Notes: generated from the sequence alone by a model not told the origin. Shown: positions 46,077 to 57,420, numbered from the stretch's first letter. The stretch: 64,000 nucleotides of DNA from Triatoma infestans (GCA_011037195.1 JAAEAF010006504.1:34142-98141), one strand, 5' to 3'. Numbers and translations: made by a program.

Positions 46077-46880
46077 CGAGGATAATTCTATAAGTAACGA
46101 CGCTTTCGCTCAGAAACTTTTGCTTAATCAATAAGTTTCAGTGCGTCAAGTTGGCATCCTTGTACTTAGCTACCATCACTGTTCGAGAGTATTTGTAATG
46201 CATACCTCAAATGTATTTAGTTAACAATGGCGAGTCCGCTCGGGCATTGCACCTCGGCAGAACAACGCTTAGTGATTAGATTTTTAGTTGCCGAGGGTAT
46301 CAAAGGTAGTGAAATACACGAAAGAATGTTAAAAATGTACGGGAATAATTGTTTGAACGTTCGAACATTTACAAATGGGTAGAACATCTAAAAGTCGCCG
46401 TGTAAGTGTGACGAGCGACGAAGTAGACGACCGGTGGAAGTTGCAACTTCCTCCCTTAAATCTTGCACTGACGCGAATTCAGGGCAACAGGAGTATACTG
46501 TTGAACTGATAGCTGAAAAAGTGCACGCGAGTGTTGGAATTACCCATAACATTGTTCAGAATAAGCTGCAGTATAAGAAAATTTGGGTGAGATGGGTTCC
46601 AAGACACTTAGGGACATCCACAAAGAAACCAAGAAAAACTTGTGTGGGCCCCTTAAGGAGCCTCTACGAGGGAAACATTTTCAATCCAATGAAGAAGTTA
46701 AAAATCAGGTGCAAAAATGGCTTCGAGATCAACCCAAAGAATTTTATGCCAGAGGCATACACAAATTAGAAGAACGTTGTGACAAGTGTATTGTTTTCCT
46801 CGATATCTTTAACAATATCAGAAAAGAGCAGAAGGCTGGTGAATATGTTTTTTCTCTTTCATTTTTAAAATTCAGGTGTA
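46077..46880 (+). pseudogene. mariner transposase pseudogene with large internal deletion
   Basis: Same subfamily as 29425-30438 but with its own left end: TA target at 46075-46076, then the CGAGG inverted repeat. The transposase ATG at 46227 opens MASPLGHCTSAEQRLVIRFL, then SEIHERMLKMYG, the HTH part ELIAEKVHASVGITHNIVQN and VRWVPRHL. The reading jumps straight to the C-terminal GPLKEPLRGKHFQSNEE, so the whole catalytic region including its aspartates is deleted. It ends NQVQKWLRDQPKEFYARGI. The right inverted repeat was not found. Confidence 0.83.
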
Positions 46881-47599
46881 ATATTTTCTGTTTGTTATAA
46901 TACTTCACTCTGTAACAAGAAATCTTTTTTTTCAAGACGTGTCAACATCTGAGGTCATGGACACCCGGAGCTTTCTTATTGTACAGCCTCCAAGCAGTCT
47001 TCTTCGTTGCAGACAAAAGCTTCCCGGACTATTTTTTTTTTTTTTTAATTGGTGCATTAATTATGACATACTTAAATTTATACAGTTTTATTTTATATAT
47101 ATATCTCCAAGAAAACTAAATGTTGGTATGTTCTACAACGCTACGCTACTAATCCTCTAAGCCCACTGCCATTTTTATTATCTTATAACAATAAAGAACA
47201 TTAAGAAGCATTGCCAAAATCTAATGTTTAAAAAAAATGGTTTACCAATTTTTTTTTTAACGTATTTTTTTCCGGTAACTTTCTCCAATTTTTTTTTACT
47301 GAAGATTTCTGGAGATTTTTTTGAATTATCTCGAAAACCGTTCCAAGGATTTCCTTTAATATGTGGACGGGTCCGTAAAGTAGGAAAACAACTGATATTT
47401 TATCCGTCGTAGCATGCATATTTCTTATATTTCTGACCGGTATTTCGGATTTTCATTTATTGTCAAGAGTAGTAAACTTCAAAACATGCTATTTATTATA
47501 CATTATTTTCTTAATGTCCGATCATAATTTATAATAATTCCAATTTTGACATTAAATACACATACATAGTAATATAACCTAATAACCCCCCGCACATAT

Positions 47600-47770
47600 A
47601 TACATCAACAAACCAATAAATGTCGAGTATAACAGAAATATTGTGTTGAAGTGAATTCTCTATATGAACTTAATGAATTTGATGTGAAGATGGATGAAAA
47701 TATGAAACCAGTCAAGAATGTAAGAAATATGCATTCTACGACGGATAAAATACCAGATTTTCTTTAATCT
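47600..47770 (+). repeat. R170 repeat beside the Polinton
   Basis: Matches R170 (AACAGAAATATTGTGTTGAA, GATGGATGAAAATATGAAAC, CATTCTACGACGGATAAAAT) but the ribozyme core is degenerate. Lies a few bases before the Polinton target duplication. Confidence 0.7.
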
Positions 47771-47782
47771 TGGAATGTTAAT

Positions 47783-48105
47783 AGTAGTAGGAAGTTGTAC
47801 GTTCTGGGCCACTTTTCAGAAACTAAGTCCAAATCATTTAGAATGGTTGTCGTTCTGGACCACTTTACAAAAACTAAGTCCAAAAGCTGGTTCATTTGTT
47901 TAAACACTTGGAAAAATTTTAGAAGCAGTACACTGTATAGTGGTCGGCCATGTACACTTAGAAAATTTTTAACAATCCGCTCTACTTAGCTTTGACTTTG
48001 AACACTTAGAACAATTCAACCAGCTCCTTCTATTTTGACAGTTTTAATAAAACGTAGATTTTTAATTAAATTCGAATTTAATAAATGTTTTCAGTTTTTT
48101 CTAGG
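47783..48105 (+). repeat. Polinton left terminal inverted repeat
   Basis: Reverse complement of 54093-54415 with a few mismatches. Contains short internal repeats, ACTAAGTCCAAA twice and TTTTCTAAGTG-like motifs. Confidence 0.92.
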
Positions 48106-48109
48106 AAAA

Positions 48110-48425
48110 TAAACTAGAAATGATTATTTGTAACAGTGTTTAATAAAAAGAATAATCTAAAGTTTTTTAATATTTTAAGTTCAAATTCCTGGCTGTCTGG
48201 GACAACATGCATGCAAGTGCAAGTTGTAAGATCACATTCAACCTCTGTTTTTTATTTTTAAATGCAACAACAGCGTAGAAAATATTGACTAATAATGGTA
48301 TTCTTATTTTTAAAAAACGAAGCCACCTTCTTAAAAGAAAAGTAAAGTAGAAATAATTGATTATTTGTAACGATGTTTTTTATAAAAAGAATAATCTAAA
48401 GTTTTTTAAATATTTTAAGTTATAA
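48110..48425 (+). repeat. pair of ~75-bp direct repeats in the Polinton leader
   Basis: GATTATTTGTAACAGTG through AATAATCTAAAGTTTTTTAA at about 48121-48180 recurs at about 48359-48418. Non-coding; function unknown. Confidence 0.7.
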
Positions 48426-48540
48426 TTTTCTAATCGTCTTTTTCTTCTTTTTTTTAAAAAAAGTACGAATATCTTGCCAAGACGCGTTATTTTAGAGGTC
48501 AAATGACTCCAATGTCCTTTTCTGGACAAGTGCTTAGCAG

Positions 48541-48580
48541 TATATATATGGCGCCATCCAAAGCAAATCCAAACAGTGTT
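48541..48580 (+). promoter_or_regulatory. TATA box and initiator of the first Polinton gene
   Basis: TATATATATGG at ~48541-48551 and an arthropod-type initiator ACAGTG about 31 bp downstream, followed by a 35-nt leader to the split ATG. Confidence 0.5.
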
Positions 48581-48609
48581 TAGTTGGAAGAACTGCAGTC
48601 TGCTTTAAA

Positions 48610-49067
48610 ATGTAAGTATAGCATGTCCGCTACTATTTTCTTCTGCAAAATTCTTTGAAATGCATGATTATTATTAAAGTTTAGTTGTTTCAATTTTTAG
48701 GAGCCTGTGCGAACTATTAAATTCTAGTAGTAAAAAGAAGGCTGAAAACTATTTGAAGGCAGAGGACCACCAATTAAATAAAGCTTATAAAATAATAGAA
48801 TTAAAAATAGAAGAGAATAAGTTCCGGAAATCTTTAAAAGCTATCATCGAGTATTTAGATGAAAAGGGTTTTTTATTTTTACCAAACCGAATATTAAGAG
48901 CTGTCGAACAAAACACAAATTTATATGAGTATAAAGGGGATATGAAATTAATATATTACGGACAAACAAACGGTGGGCACTCCTTTAAATTTATGGAAGA
49001 CAAATGTCGTAAGCCCTCTATAAAAAAAGACAGATTGAAAGCTATTCTGATTAGCTGGTGTAGTTAA
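48610..49067 (+). CDS. small spliced Polinton gene of unknown function
   Basis: The start codon is split by an intron: AT at 48610-48611, donor GTAAGT at 48612, acceptor TTTTTAG ending 48700, then G. The join gives one uninterrupted 122-residue frame starting MSLCELLNSSSKKKAE, with stop at 49065-49067. The protein is helical and Lys/Glu-rich (YKIIELKIEENKFRKSLKAI), with a C-terminal KLIYYGQTNGGHSFKFM segment and basic end. No known domain recognised. Unlike the polymerase it has no disabling mutation. Without the intron there is no in-frame ATG before the conserved body, which supports the splice. Confidence 0.6.
48612..48700 (+). other. 89-bp intron splitting a start codon
   Basis: GTAAGT donor, TTTCAATTTTTAG acceptor, A/T-rich interior. 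Removal creates the ATG of the small Polinton gene. Confidence 0.6.
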
Positions 49068-49201
49068 TTAAAGTAATAAAGTAGTATAAATGTAGTAGTA
49101 TAAATGAAGTAGTAGAGTAAATAGTGTAAATATTGTCTCAGTAATGAGAAAATTGTATCTGATTTGAATAAATATTTATTTCTAAACAAAAATCAGAAAA
49201 A

Positions 49202-51954
49202 TGAAGTGTAGACAATGCAGCAAGGTTAATGTACATAAAAAAACATCAGATTCGCTGTAAATTACGGAATTTAATAAAAACTGATTCGGAACATTCATTA
49301 CCAATAAAAAAAGCTAAATGCAGCGACACAAACAATGTCCATGGACATTGCAGCGGATTAAAAAAAAAAAATTCTCGAATAAAATTAAAACTTATACAAA
49401 AAGCGTTCACATCAAGATTATTAACTTATGAAACGAAATTCCGCTGACCAAGTGTTGTATCATTCCAAGAAACTCTTGAACAAGTAAGAAAAGCTGTAAA
49501 AATGGCTTTACTTGAGGCAATTAGAAAGGAAAAAACGGTAAAATTTAACATTTTTGTGGAAGCCAAATTCATAAACATCGGAAATGAACAAATAACCAGA
49601 GCTTTTAAAACAAAAAATACTCCATTACTACAAGGTGATGATGTCGACAACATTTTGACAGATCATTTCGATAAAATTGAAACCGAGTTGCAAGAATATA
49701 ATTTCAAAGGCTCTGGTTACACCTATACTTCTGCTAATAAATTTGAACTTAGAATAAATAGATATCAGCCGTTAATGGCCAGGATTTATGTTTCCTTACC
49801 TCAAAAAATTATTAATAGAAAAGCAATAATAAATATACATAATACTGACAACGAATGTTTCAAATATGCGATGCTTAGCAAATATGTTTATGATAAACCA
49901 CAGAGAGCAAACAGTTATAAATTCACTTCCCACATTTATGATTTCACTATGTTAAATTATCCGGTTACGTTAAAAAATATTCCTAAATTTGTACGAGGCA
50001 ACAGGGAAAGGAATGTATCCATCTTTGTATTTGGATGGATGAATCGGACTATGTTTTTCCCTTATATATTGCCAAGGAGGAACTTGAAAATCATACTGAT
50101 CATTTACTTGTAACAGATTCTAAAAATAAATCTCATTTCTGCTACATTAAAAATTTTGAAAGACTAATTAAATCGCAAAGAACCAAAAACAACTATAAGT
50201 TACTAATTTGCAAAATATGTTTTACCACTTTTACTGGAAAAAACAGAAATATGAACTTGGCTATTCACAAAAACCTTTGTGATAAAAACATACCTACTAG
50301 GGTAATTATGCCTTCAAAGGAAGCAATTAAAATTCAAACAGTACGAGTATTGCACGGTGGTCCCGGCTGTTCTTTGCTGTGATTCGGAGAGCGTATTACA
50401 AAATATTTCTTCTCAAGATTTCAATTTGATATATATTCAAACAAAATCATACCCTCGTCGAGAAAGTTGCATGTAATGAGCAGTTACTGCATTTATATCA
50501 AGGTCTCTAGCGAAATTGAAGAAGGTGCAATTAGTGTAGGACCATTTCTTTATAGAGGAGTGAATGCGGCGGAAAAGTTTGTTAAACAGTTAAGAAAAAT
50601 TGCAAAACATATAAGTTCAATATACAGTAGAAACCGAGATATGCTACCATTAACTGAGGAACAAAGAGAGATATTCAACGATTCGGAACATTACTACTTA
50701 TGTAATTGCAGATATACCACCTTTAATCATAAAACAGCTCATCACTCCCATATAAATGGTCGAATTGTAGATCCGCGAGGAGCTTGCAATAATTGCAATC
50801 TCAGAATAAAAAGTAATATCTTGCCCATTGTAGTGTATTCTCATAACATCAATTATGATTTGAATTTTTTTATCTCAACTTTTACGAACGAAGGAGAGAC
50901 AATAGATATAATTCCGACAAGTGAAGAAAAGTTCATTTCTTTTACTGTAACCTTTCATGAATCAAATATTAAAATGAAATGTATTGATACGTACAAATTT
51001 CTTGCTGAAAGTTTGGAAAATCTTGTAAGTATCCAGCCAGATAGAAGTTTCGCTGAATTGAACAAAGTATTTACTCAAAAACAAGCAAAATACGAGTATC
51101 TTAGGCGAAAGGGAGTGTTTTGCTATAATTATACTGATTCTTTCGACCGTTATTTAGAAAAGGAATTACCGCCAATAGAAGCTTTCTTCAATGCATTACA
51201 GAAACAGAAAGTGTGGGAAATTCTTAACTGCATAACTCTAGGCGATTACAGTGATAATTATCTTCTATGCGATGTCTTACTATTATGTGGAGTGTTTGAG
51301 GAATTTCATCAAAGTATGAGGCAAATTTATAAGTTAGATCCAGCATGGACAATAACGATACCAAGCTATGCTTTTTTAATTATGCTCAAAAACACAAAAG
51401 TTGAGTTAGAATTATTGACAATTACGATCAAATGCTATTCGTGCAAAATGGGATAAGAGGGGGTCTAACGCAGGTAGTAAGGCGACATTCTGTTGCAAAT
51501 AACCCTTATGTTGACGGTTACGAAAAACGGCGTCCTCGAAAGTACATTTTAATGCTTGATGTAAATTCTCTGTACACTTATGCTATGAGCCACAAATTGC
51601 CAAAAAGTAACTTTTGTTGATGAAAATTTAGTTAAGTATACAACTGATTTCATTTGTAACATGACTGAAGACAGTGATTATGGCTGCATATTGCAAGTAG
51701 ATGTTGAATATCCTAAACAACTGATGGATGCACATTCCGAACTTCCATATTTACCTGTTAACCAAAAGCCTCCTGGTCATAAAGTTAGTAAACTTTTGAC
51801 GACTCTGAATGATAAAAAAAATTACATAGTTCATTATTTATTTTTAAGGCAAGCCTTAATGGCAGGATTAAAACTGATTAAAGTACACAGAGTTTTGAAA
51901 TTCTATCAAGAGGAATGGCTACAACTATTCATGAACCGACGTACGACGTATTAA
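49202..51954 (+). pseudogene. Polinton protein-primed DNA polymerase B, broken and truncated
   Basis: Replicative polymerase of Polintons, recognisable in order across several frames. N-terminal region: NIFVEAKFINIG, FKTKNTPLLQGDDVDNILTD, GSGYTYTSANKFELRINRY, VSLPQKIINRKAIINI, YPVTLKNIPKFV. A zinc-finger-like CKICFTTF...H...C lies near 50215-50280. The exonuclease region starts near 50380 with DSES replacing the usual DFE motif, then PIVVYSHNINYDLNFF and DTYKFLAESLENLVS, then CDVLLLCGVFEEF. Polymerase motif A is YILMLDVNSLYTYAMS at ~51540. The copy ends after KLIKVHRVLKFYQEEW (~51920), so the Lys/Asn motif B and the DTD catalytic motif C are absent. Frameshifts near 49240, 50040, 50380, 51430 and 51620. 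Confidence 0.88.
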
Positions 51955-52098
51955 AAAATAGATTAAGTGTGATGAATCCAAGTATCCCTTTGACACCATC
52001 TTTGCTTGTACCAGTTTTTGACTAAGCCAATTGGTTGTTACATATATATGGAAAGAGAGTATCATACGCAAGAGATTCTATAAAGTAGTCAGATCAAC

Positions 52099-52950
52099 AT
52101 GTCTATCAAGGAGGCTGTTGTTACTGAACTTCATAGACCTGCACGTGTTCATTATCCTCGACGACGTACAATTCTGAAAGGCATAGATGATTTATGGCAA
52201 GCTGATCTAATAGAAATGATTCCTTATGCACGTCAAAATAGCGGTTATAAATATATACTAGCAGTAATTGATTGTTTCTCCAAGTATGCCTGAGTGGAAC
52301 CTGTGAAAACTAAAGGAGCTCAAGATGTAGCTCGGGCAATGAAAAAGATTTTAAATTTGAGTGTTCGAGTACATAAAAACATCCAAACAGATAATGGTAA
52401 AGAATCCTACAATGTTCTTTTCAAGAATTTAATGAAGAAGCACAACATAAATCATTACAGCACTTTTAGCCAGATTAAAAGTTCCATCATGGAGCGATTT
52501 AATAGAACATTCAAATCTATGATGTATCAATTGTTTAGTTTAAGAGGGAGCTATAATTATACCAAACATTTACCTAATTTGATAACTACTTACAACAACA
52601 AAATACATGGGACTATAAAATTGAAACCATCTGAAGTGAATTCCAAAAATGCAGCATTATTGTTAAAAAACATTCATTCTTCTAAAGTCAGGCAAAAAAA
52701 TAGACAGCGCTTTAAAGAAGGGGATTATGTTCGTATATCGAAACGAAGAACTATTTTTACCAAAGGCTACACACCTAAGTGGAGTGCTGAAATATTTAAA
52801 GTGAAATCAGTTCGTAAAACAATACCTTATACTTACTTGCTGGAGGATTTGTCGGGAAAACCTATTCAGGGCACATTTTATACTCAAGAGCTACAGAAAA
52901 CTAAATATAAAGATGTACGTATATTTTGTAGAAAAAATACTAAGACGTAA
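52099..52950 (+). pseudogene. Polinton integrase (DDE, retroviral type) with one stop
   Basis: A 284-codon frame. HRPARVHYPRRRTILKGIDD precedes the catalytic core: first Asp in DLWQADLIEM, second in IQTDNGKESYN, Glu in SSIMERFNR, 33 residues after the second Asp. A basic C-terminal DNA-binding part (FKEGDYVRISKRRTIF, KWSAEIFKVKSVRK) follows, typical of Polinton integrases. A single TGA at 52291-52293 sits where SKYAW is expected (Trp TGG to TGA). Otherwise undamaged, so inactivation may be recent. It would join the element ends to host DNA with a 6-bp stagger, matching the GTTAAT duplication. Confidence 0.92.
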
Positions 52951-53120
52951 AAGTAATAAGTTTTATGTAAAGTGGCTAAGTTTTAAGAAACTTTCTTGGA
53001 TAAATGTAAAAGATTTAGTAGATTAATAAAGTTCCTATAAAATTGAGTATTTTTTATTAACTCTTACGTTGATGCATGCCACTTGAGGAAAATAAATGAA
53101 AAAATCTATTTAATAAAAAT

Positions 53121-53558
53121 TTATTCAATAGTTGTTACATTTTTGTTAAAACAGTTCAATACTTTTTTTAAATAACTGACTTGTTTATTAACATCTTCAA
53201 TTACACTCATTAGTTTAAAATATTCATTTCTTAATAAACTGATCTTCGGAGGCTGATATTTGGGGAGATCTTCAAGCGATGATGGCCTATCTCTGATAAC
53301 CATAGTTTTGTGGTTGAAGTTCTCAAAGAAAACTGATGAATGCTTTAATTGTATATCGGGCGTAGAAGATTCGTTTTTTTTACAAAAAAATCATCACATA
53401 TTTGCTTGTTAGCTTGGAGAATTGCCCAATCTTCATCATTTAAATAGATAACTGATGTTTTTGTTTTTAATGCAATAAGCGGCTCACCTTCTTCAGAGAG
53501 ACCTGTCACTAGTTGTTTTGAGTGCCTGCTGTTCAGCGAGAAGCTGGTTGTCGGCCAT
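53121..53558 (-). pseudogene. small minus-strand Polinton gene X
   Basis: Unrecognised. Starts MADNQLLAEQQAL (ATG at 53556-53558), shifts frame near 53518 to LVTGLSEEGEPLIALKTKTS and VIYLNDEDWAILQANKQICD, is interrupted again near 53350, and continues MVIRDRPSSLEDLPKYQPPK. It ends in a helical NEYFKLMSVIEDVNKQVSYL stretch with possible coiled coil. The sequence has protein-like composition throughout, so it is a decayed real gene of ~145 residues and not chance. No capsid, protease or ATPase motif. Confidence 0.6.
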
Positions 53559-53602
53559 GACTGATGAACACAGCTGAATGCGCTTAAGTTATAAGTCAAA
53601 TC

Positions 53603-53935
53603 TTAAATTTCCCCACTTTCGAGTAGAGCAATTAAGTCACGCTTAATATCAAATGATAACATTTCTACATGAACGCAAATGCATGTGTCTGGCCCACACT
53701 TTTGGTTTGGTTACGACCATATGCACTGCTTAAAATGATCTTTGGCTCCTTTTTCAACGAATTTTTCAGCATATTTTTCCATTTGCAACAAATTTCTTTT
53801 CAAGTTTATACAGATCAGAGCTACATTAAAGTCTTCCATCGTAGAAAAAGGAAATTTGGAAATAAATTTCTGATAACTATCACAAGTAACTATATCGCTC
53901 CAATAATCTGCCATCGTATTCACAGGTTCTTTCAT
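53603..53935 (-). pseudogene. small minus-strand Polinton gene Y
   Basis: Unrecognised ~110-residue frame beginning MKEPVNTMADYWSDI (either ATG possible), then KFISKFPFSTMEDFNVALIC and KNRLLQ-like helix RNLLQMEKYAEKFVEKGAKD. One in-frame TAA at 53709-53711, then CGPDTCICVHVEMLSFDIK to the final stop at 53603. It lies 45 bp upstream of gene X on the same strand, suggesting one transcription unit converging on the integrase. Confidence 0.55.
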
Positions 53936-54092
53936 TTGAATAATTTTTTTAAAAGCGGCTAATATATACTAAGTGCGTAGAACCAGCGCTGGCACTGGTT
54001 TTCCCCCTCTTACACAGTATTCGATTAAAAGATTTCAAATTGTTATGAAAAATATAATCAGTTACATCCATATATCCACTCCTTGAGTAATA

Positions 54093-54415
54093 CCTAGAAA
54101 AACTGAAAACATTTATTTAATTCGAATTTAATTAAAAATCTACGTTTTATTAAAACTGTCAAAATAGAAGGAGCTGGTTGAATTGTTCCAAGTGTTCAAG
54201 GTCAATGCTAAGTAGAGCGGATTGTTAAAAATTTTCCAAGTGAACAAAGCCGACCACTATACAGTGTAGTGCTACTAAAATTTTTCTAAGTGTTTAAACA
54301 AATGAACCAGCTTTTGGACTTAGTTTTTGTAAAGTGGCCAGAAAGAACAACCAATTCTAAATGATTTGGACTTAGTTTTTGAAAAGTGGCCCAGAACGTA
54401 CAACTTCATACTACT
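54093..54415 (-). repeat. Polinton right terminal inverted repeat
   Basis: Mirror of 47783-48105; outer end TACTACT abuts the GTTAAT duplication. Confidence 0.92.
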
Positions 54416-54421
54416 GTTAAT

Positions 54422-56105
54422 TGCACATTAAACTATCTTTTTTTAAAAAAAAAAACTTTTTCCTGCATATAGGTTTTCAGAACTCAAACCTAACAAGGTT
54501 CATCGGAGCGAAAGCTGCATTCGCGAAATATTAGTGTTGTTAATGTTTAATAATTAGGTATTATTTTTTTTTATTATTATTATATAACTATAATTCAATT
54601 GGCTTATTTAGGAGTTGCTCTTCAACTGAGAGACAGTTAATATCTCGTCATCATAATTTTCGTGTTTGTATGGTTGTAGGCGGATAAAAATTTACAAATA
54701 TTTAACTTGAAGTGATTGGAATAACTGTGTGAATTTTTAACAAAATTTATCGAGCAGTTTCTGTTTTTGTGTAATTGTGTAACTGGAGCTGCATGTTCAG
54801 GTATGTCTAGTTACGTATGCATGACGTATTGGTAGGTGTAGTGTCTAACGTCACAGCTAAGAAGCGATCTGTCAGCTGTCGGCGAGAAGCTCTATATGTC
54901 ATCCCACGTCCTGGAGGTTTAGGAATTAGAGCGCTTCTATAATAACATAAACAATTACAAACTGAAGTTTAATCCGGTAGAAGTTCAAGGTTATTGTTAG
55001 TAGTGAAACATTGATAGAATCACTTTAGTGATTAAGATTAAAATAAACAGGCAATAATAATATAAAGTAACACATTCAAAATAATAAGTAAAAATAAATA
55101 AGTAAATAAATAAAAAAACTCCATTTATAAGCCCGATTGCATACAATGGTGAGTGATATATCCGAATTAGTGAATGGCTTATTTAGCTGTTGATGTCGAA
55201 AAGAAATCAAATAAATAATTATCTGCTAAGACAATTAATGGAATAAAAAAATATATAAATGCTTTTCTTTAATATATGCATGGACTGCGGTTAGATACAA
55301 TTTCCGACAACCTTAGAAGAAAAACGAAGATAGTGAATCGTAATTATTATTTTTGTTTTTTGTTTAATATTCGCAAACAATAACTAACAAGAATAGAAAT
55401 AAAATTAGCGCAATAACAGAAATTAATGTTAACCACTGTATCACAGAAAATTTTACTTCTTTTTTTTGTTATGTAGACAATGAAACAAAGGAAGCTATTT
55501 CAGGAAATAGCCACCTAAATCCTATGGGTCAGGCCGAGAGGTGAAATATCACCCTAGGGACTCTCTTTTCTACTATGCAACACCAGGAATAAAGAAATAA
55601 ATTAGATCTGAACAATGTATTTTGTATCGTTTTTTTTTTGTTTTTTTTTCAGCAATATTTTTTTAAATAAGACGAGGGTTTTTAGGTTTATTGAAGTTCA
55701 GTTTTTTTTTTTTTAATATTCACATACTAGCTTTATATTTTAAATAAATTTATAAAATGATCATAAATATTTTCATTTTTAATTAATTTATTTTTTTACA
55801 ACTTATAATAAATATGGTAATTATTCCATTAAAGTCAGTGAATAAAGTACCTAATTTTAATCTCTTGAGAGTAATAAAGGCTTTTAAAATCTCGAGATTA
55901 AAAGTAATCAGTGTTGCCACATTTAAATAATAAAAAAATATTTAGGATTTAAAAAATTAATAACATATAATATACTAAATATATAGAAATAAATTATAAG
56001 TTCTTGTTAAGTAAATTTGTTTAAAATACGATTCTATGGAAAGAATGCTTTGTTATATCTAAAAACAGTGGTTTGTATTCTGTACTTTGAGTTATGAAGA
56101 AATTG
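54422..56105. other. unassigned AT-rich stretch
   Basis: No gene recognised. A GC-richer block at 55485-55600 has no coding motif. Confidence 0.4.
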
Positions 56106-56109
56106 TGTG

Positions 56110-56650
56110 AGGATCGGTCAAAAAAAACAAAAAAACATTCAATTATGCCAACGTTTTGACAGAGCTTCCTGTCTTTATCAAGGCTTCAATATTTAAACAG
56201 TCGTGAAGATGTGAAGAATGAATTTTGAACATACACCTTTGTTTCCTCGTAGAAACATAAAAAGGAAAATTAAAAGTTACTAGTGTCTTGTTTTAAATCA
56301 TCCACATCCCATTATCATAAACAGTAATTTGGTAATAATCTTAATATTAATAGTTATGATCTTTAAATTAAAAGAATTTGGTGGTAATTTAGTCTGTTCA
56401 GAGGAATCTGCCTTGTACCCACCTTATTAGGCTCCTTGCGCAACTGAATATAACTCTTCATTTTTCTGTAGATGATTTAAAACAAGACACTAGTAACTTT
56501 TAATTTTCCTTTTAATATTTCTGCGATGTAACAAAGGAGTATGATCAAAATTCATTCTCCATATCTTCATTAAATATTATAGCCTTGATAAAGACAGGAA
56601 CCTCTTTCGAAAGGTTGGCATAATTGAATATTTTTTCTTGACCGAACCTC
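56110..56650. mobile_element. foldback element with Penelope-like ribozyme relics
   Basis: Two ~190-bp inverted arms (56110-56315, 56460-56650) share AAAACAAGACACTAGTAACT. Each arm carries, pointing inward-to-outward, GCC, TTGATAA, AGACAGG...stem, AAAAC or GAAAG, GTT, GGC: the hammerhead layout with two changes in the core. Probably head-to-head Penelope-like termini. Confidence 0.6.
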
Positions 56651-56713
56651 ACTAAATCTGCATAACTCAATTCATCAATGGCCAATAAATTCTCTTATAT
56701 TCTGTACTTGTTA

Positions 56714-57417
56714 TGCCTTTGTCCACACTGGTAGATAAAATCGCACAACTCGTGTCTATGAACAAAGTTCTGCGATTGTCGATAGACAATCGGGAACAAT
56801 TTGGGTGTTCTGCAACTCTCCATAGACAAAAATCTCATGTCTATAGGTAACCCATTTCAAATGGAAAACTTGCGATTTGTTGCGCAACATTTCGTAGTCT
56901 GGACGTCTCCTATAAAGAGAACTAGATTAGTCTGGTGAATGAGTCCTACCAATCGCCCAAGGAAACGGAGCTTGACTGCTAACCTGAGAGAAACTGGGAT
57001 GGTTTCCCGGAAATTCGTGGGTGCTTGACGATTTTTCCTCCAACCATCAGAAGCAAATCTTCAAACTCACTCCCCCCCCACCCAGTGATTTTTGACCCTC
57101 CCGTCAACCGTGTGAAATTCCAGAATTCCATGGCATCTTCCAATCTCAATTTATCCAAGAGATTTTATCCCTCTAATAAAAACTGCCGTGTCCACCAACG
57201 TCTTCTTTTTCTGTTTTTACTTTCAAAAATAATAACGAAGCGGCTATCAATCCACAAGCAGCAATGTCTCCGGCCATTACGATGAATGGTTCCAATACTA
57301 ACCCGAGACATTGTATATAGGTGTGGACGCGTGACTAAGTCTACAAATTGTTTTGTAACTTAGTCCCAACAGTCTATGGACAGTTGCACGAGTTTGTGTA
57401 CTGGTGTGGACCTACCT
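56714..57417 (-). mobile_element. PIF/Harbinger remnant with TTA target duplication
   Basis: 704 bp. Inverted ends share GTCCACAC (left GCCTTTGTCCACACTGG; right mirror of AGGTAGGTCCACACCAGT). TTA at 56711-56713 and 57418-57420 fits the 3-bp Harbinger duplication. It contains the N-terminal part of a Harbinger transposase on the minus strand. Confidence 0.75.
56880..57277 (-). pseudogene. Harbinger transposase N-terminal fragment
   Basis: ATG at 57275-57277 (MAGDIAACGLIAASLL), frameshift, then KNRKRRRWWTRQFLLEG, LLDKLRLEDAMEFWNFTRLT and EFEDLLLMVGGKIVK. This is the characteristic start of HARBI1-like DDE nucleases, before the catalytic triad. Two stops and several shifts; the catalytic two-thirds is missing. 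Confidence 0.78.
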
Positions 57418-57420
57418 TTA

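Larger units (their letters stand above)
47783..54415. mobile_element. small Polinton/Maverick element, both ends intact
   Basis: A 6633-bp self-synthesising-type DNA transposon. Evidence: 323-bp terminal inverted repeats (47783-48105, 54093-54415) starting AGTAGTA and ending TACTACT; a perfect 6-bp duplication GTTAAT at 47777-47782 and 54416-54421; and the Polinton-defining pair, protein-primed DNA polymerase B and retroviral-type integrase. Typical Polintons are 15-20 kb with capsid, ATPase and protease genes; none is seen here. The polymerase is deleted and the integrase has a stop, so this copy is non-autonomous. Confidence 0.93.

Noticed and set aside
57025..57285. 86-codon plus-strand frame
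   Set aside because: It is the shadow of the minus-strand Harbinger transposase fragment.
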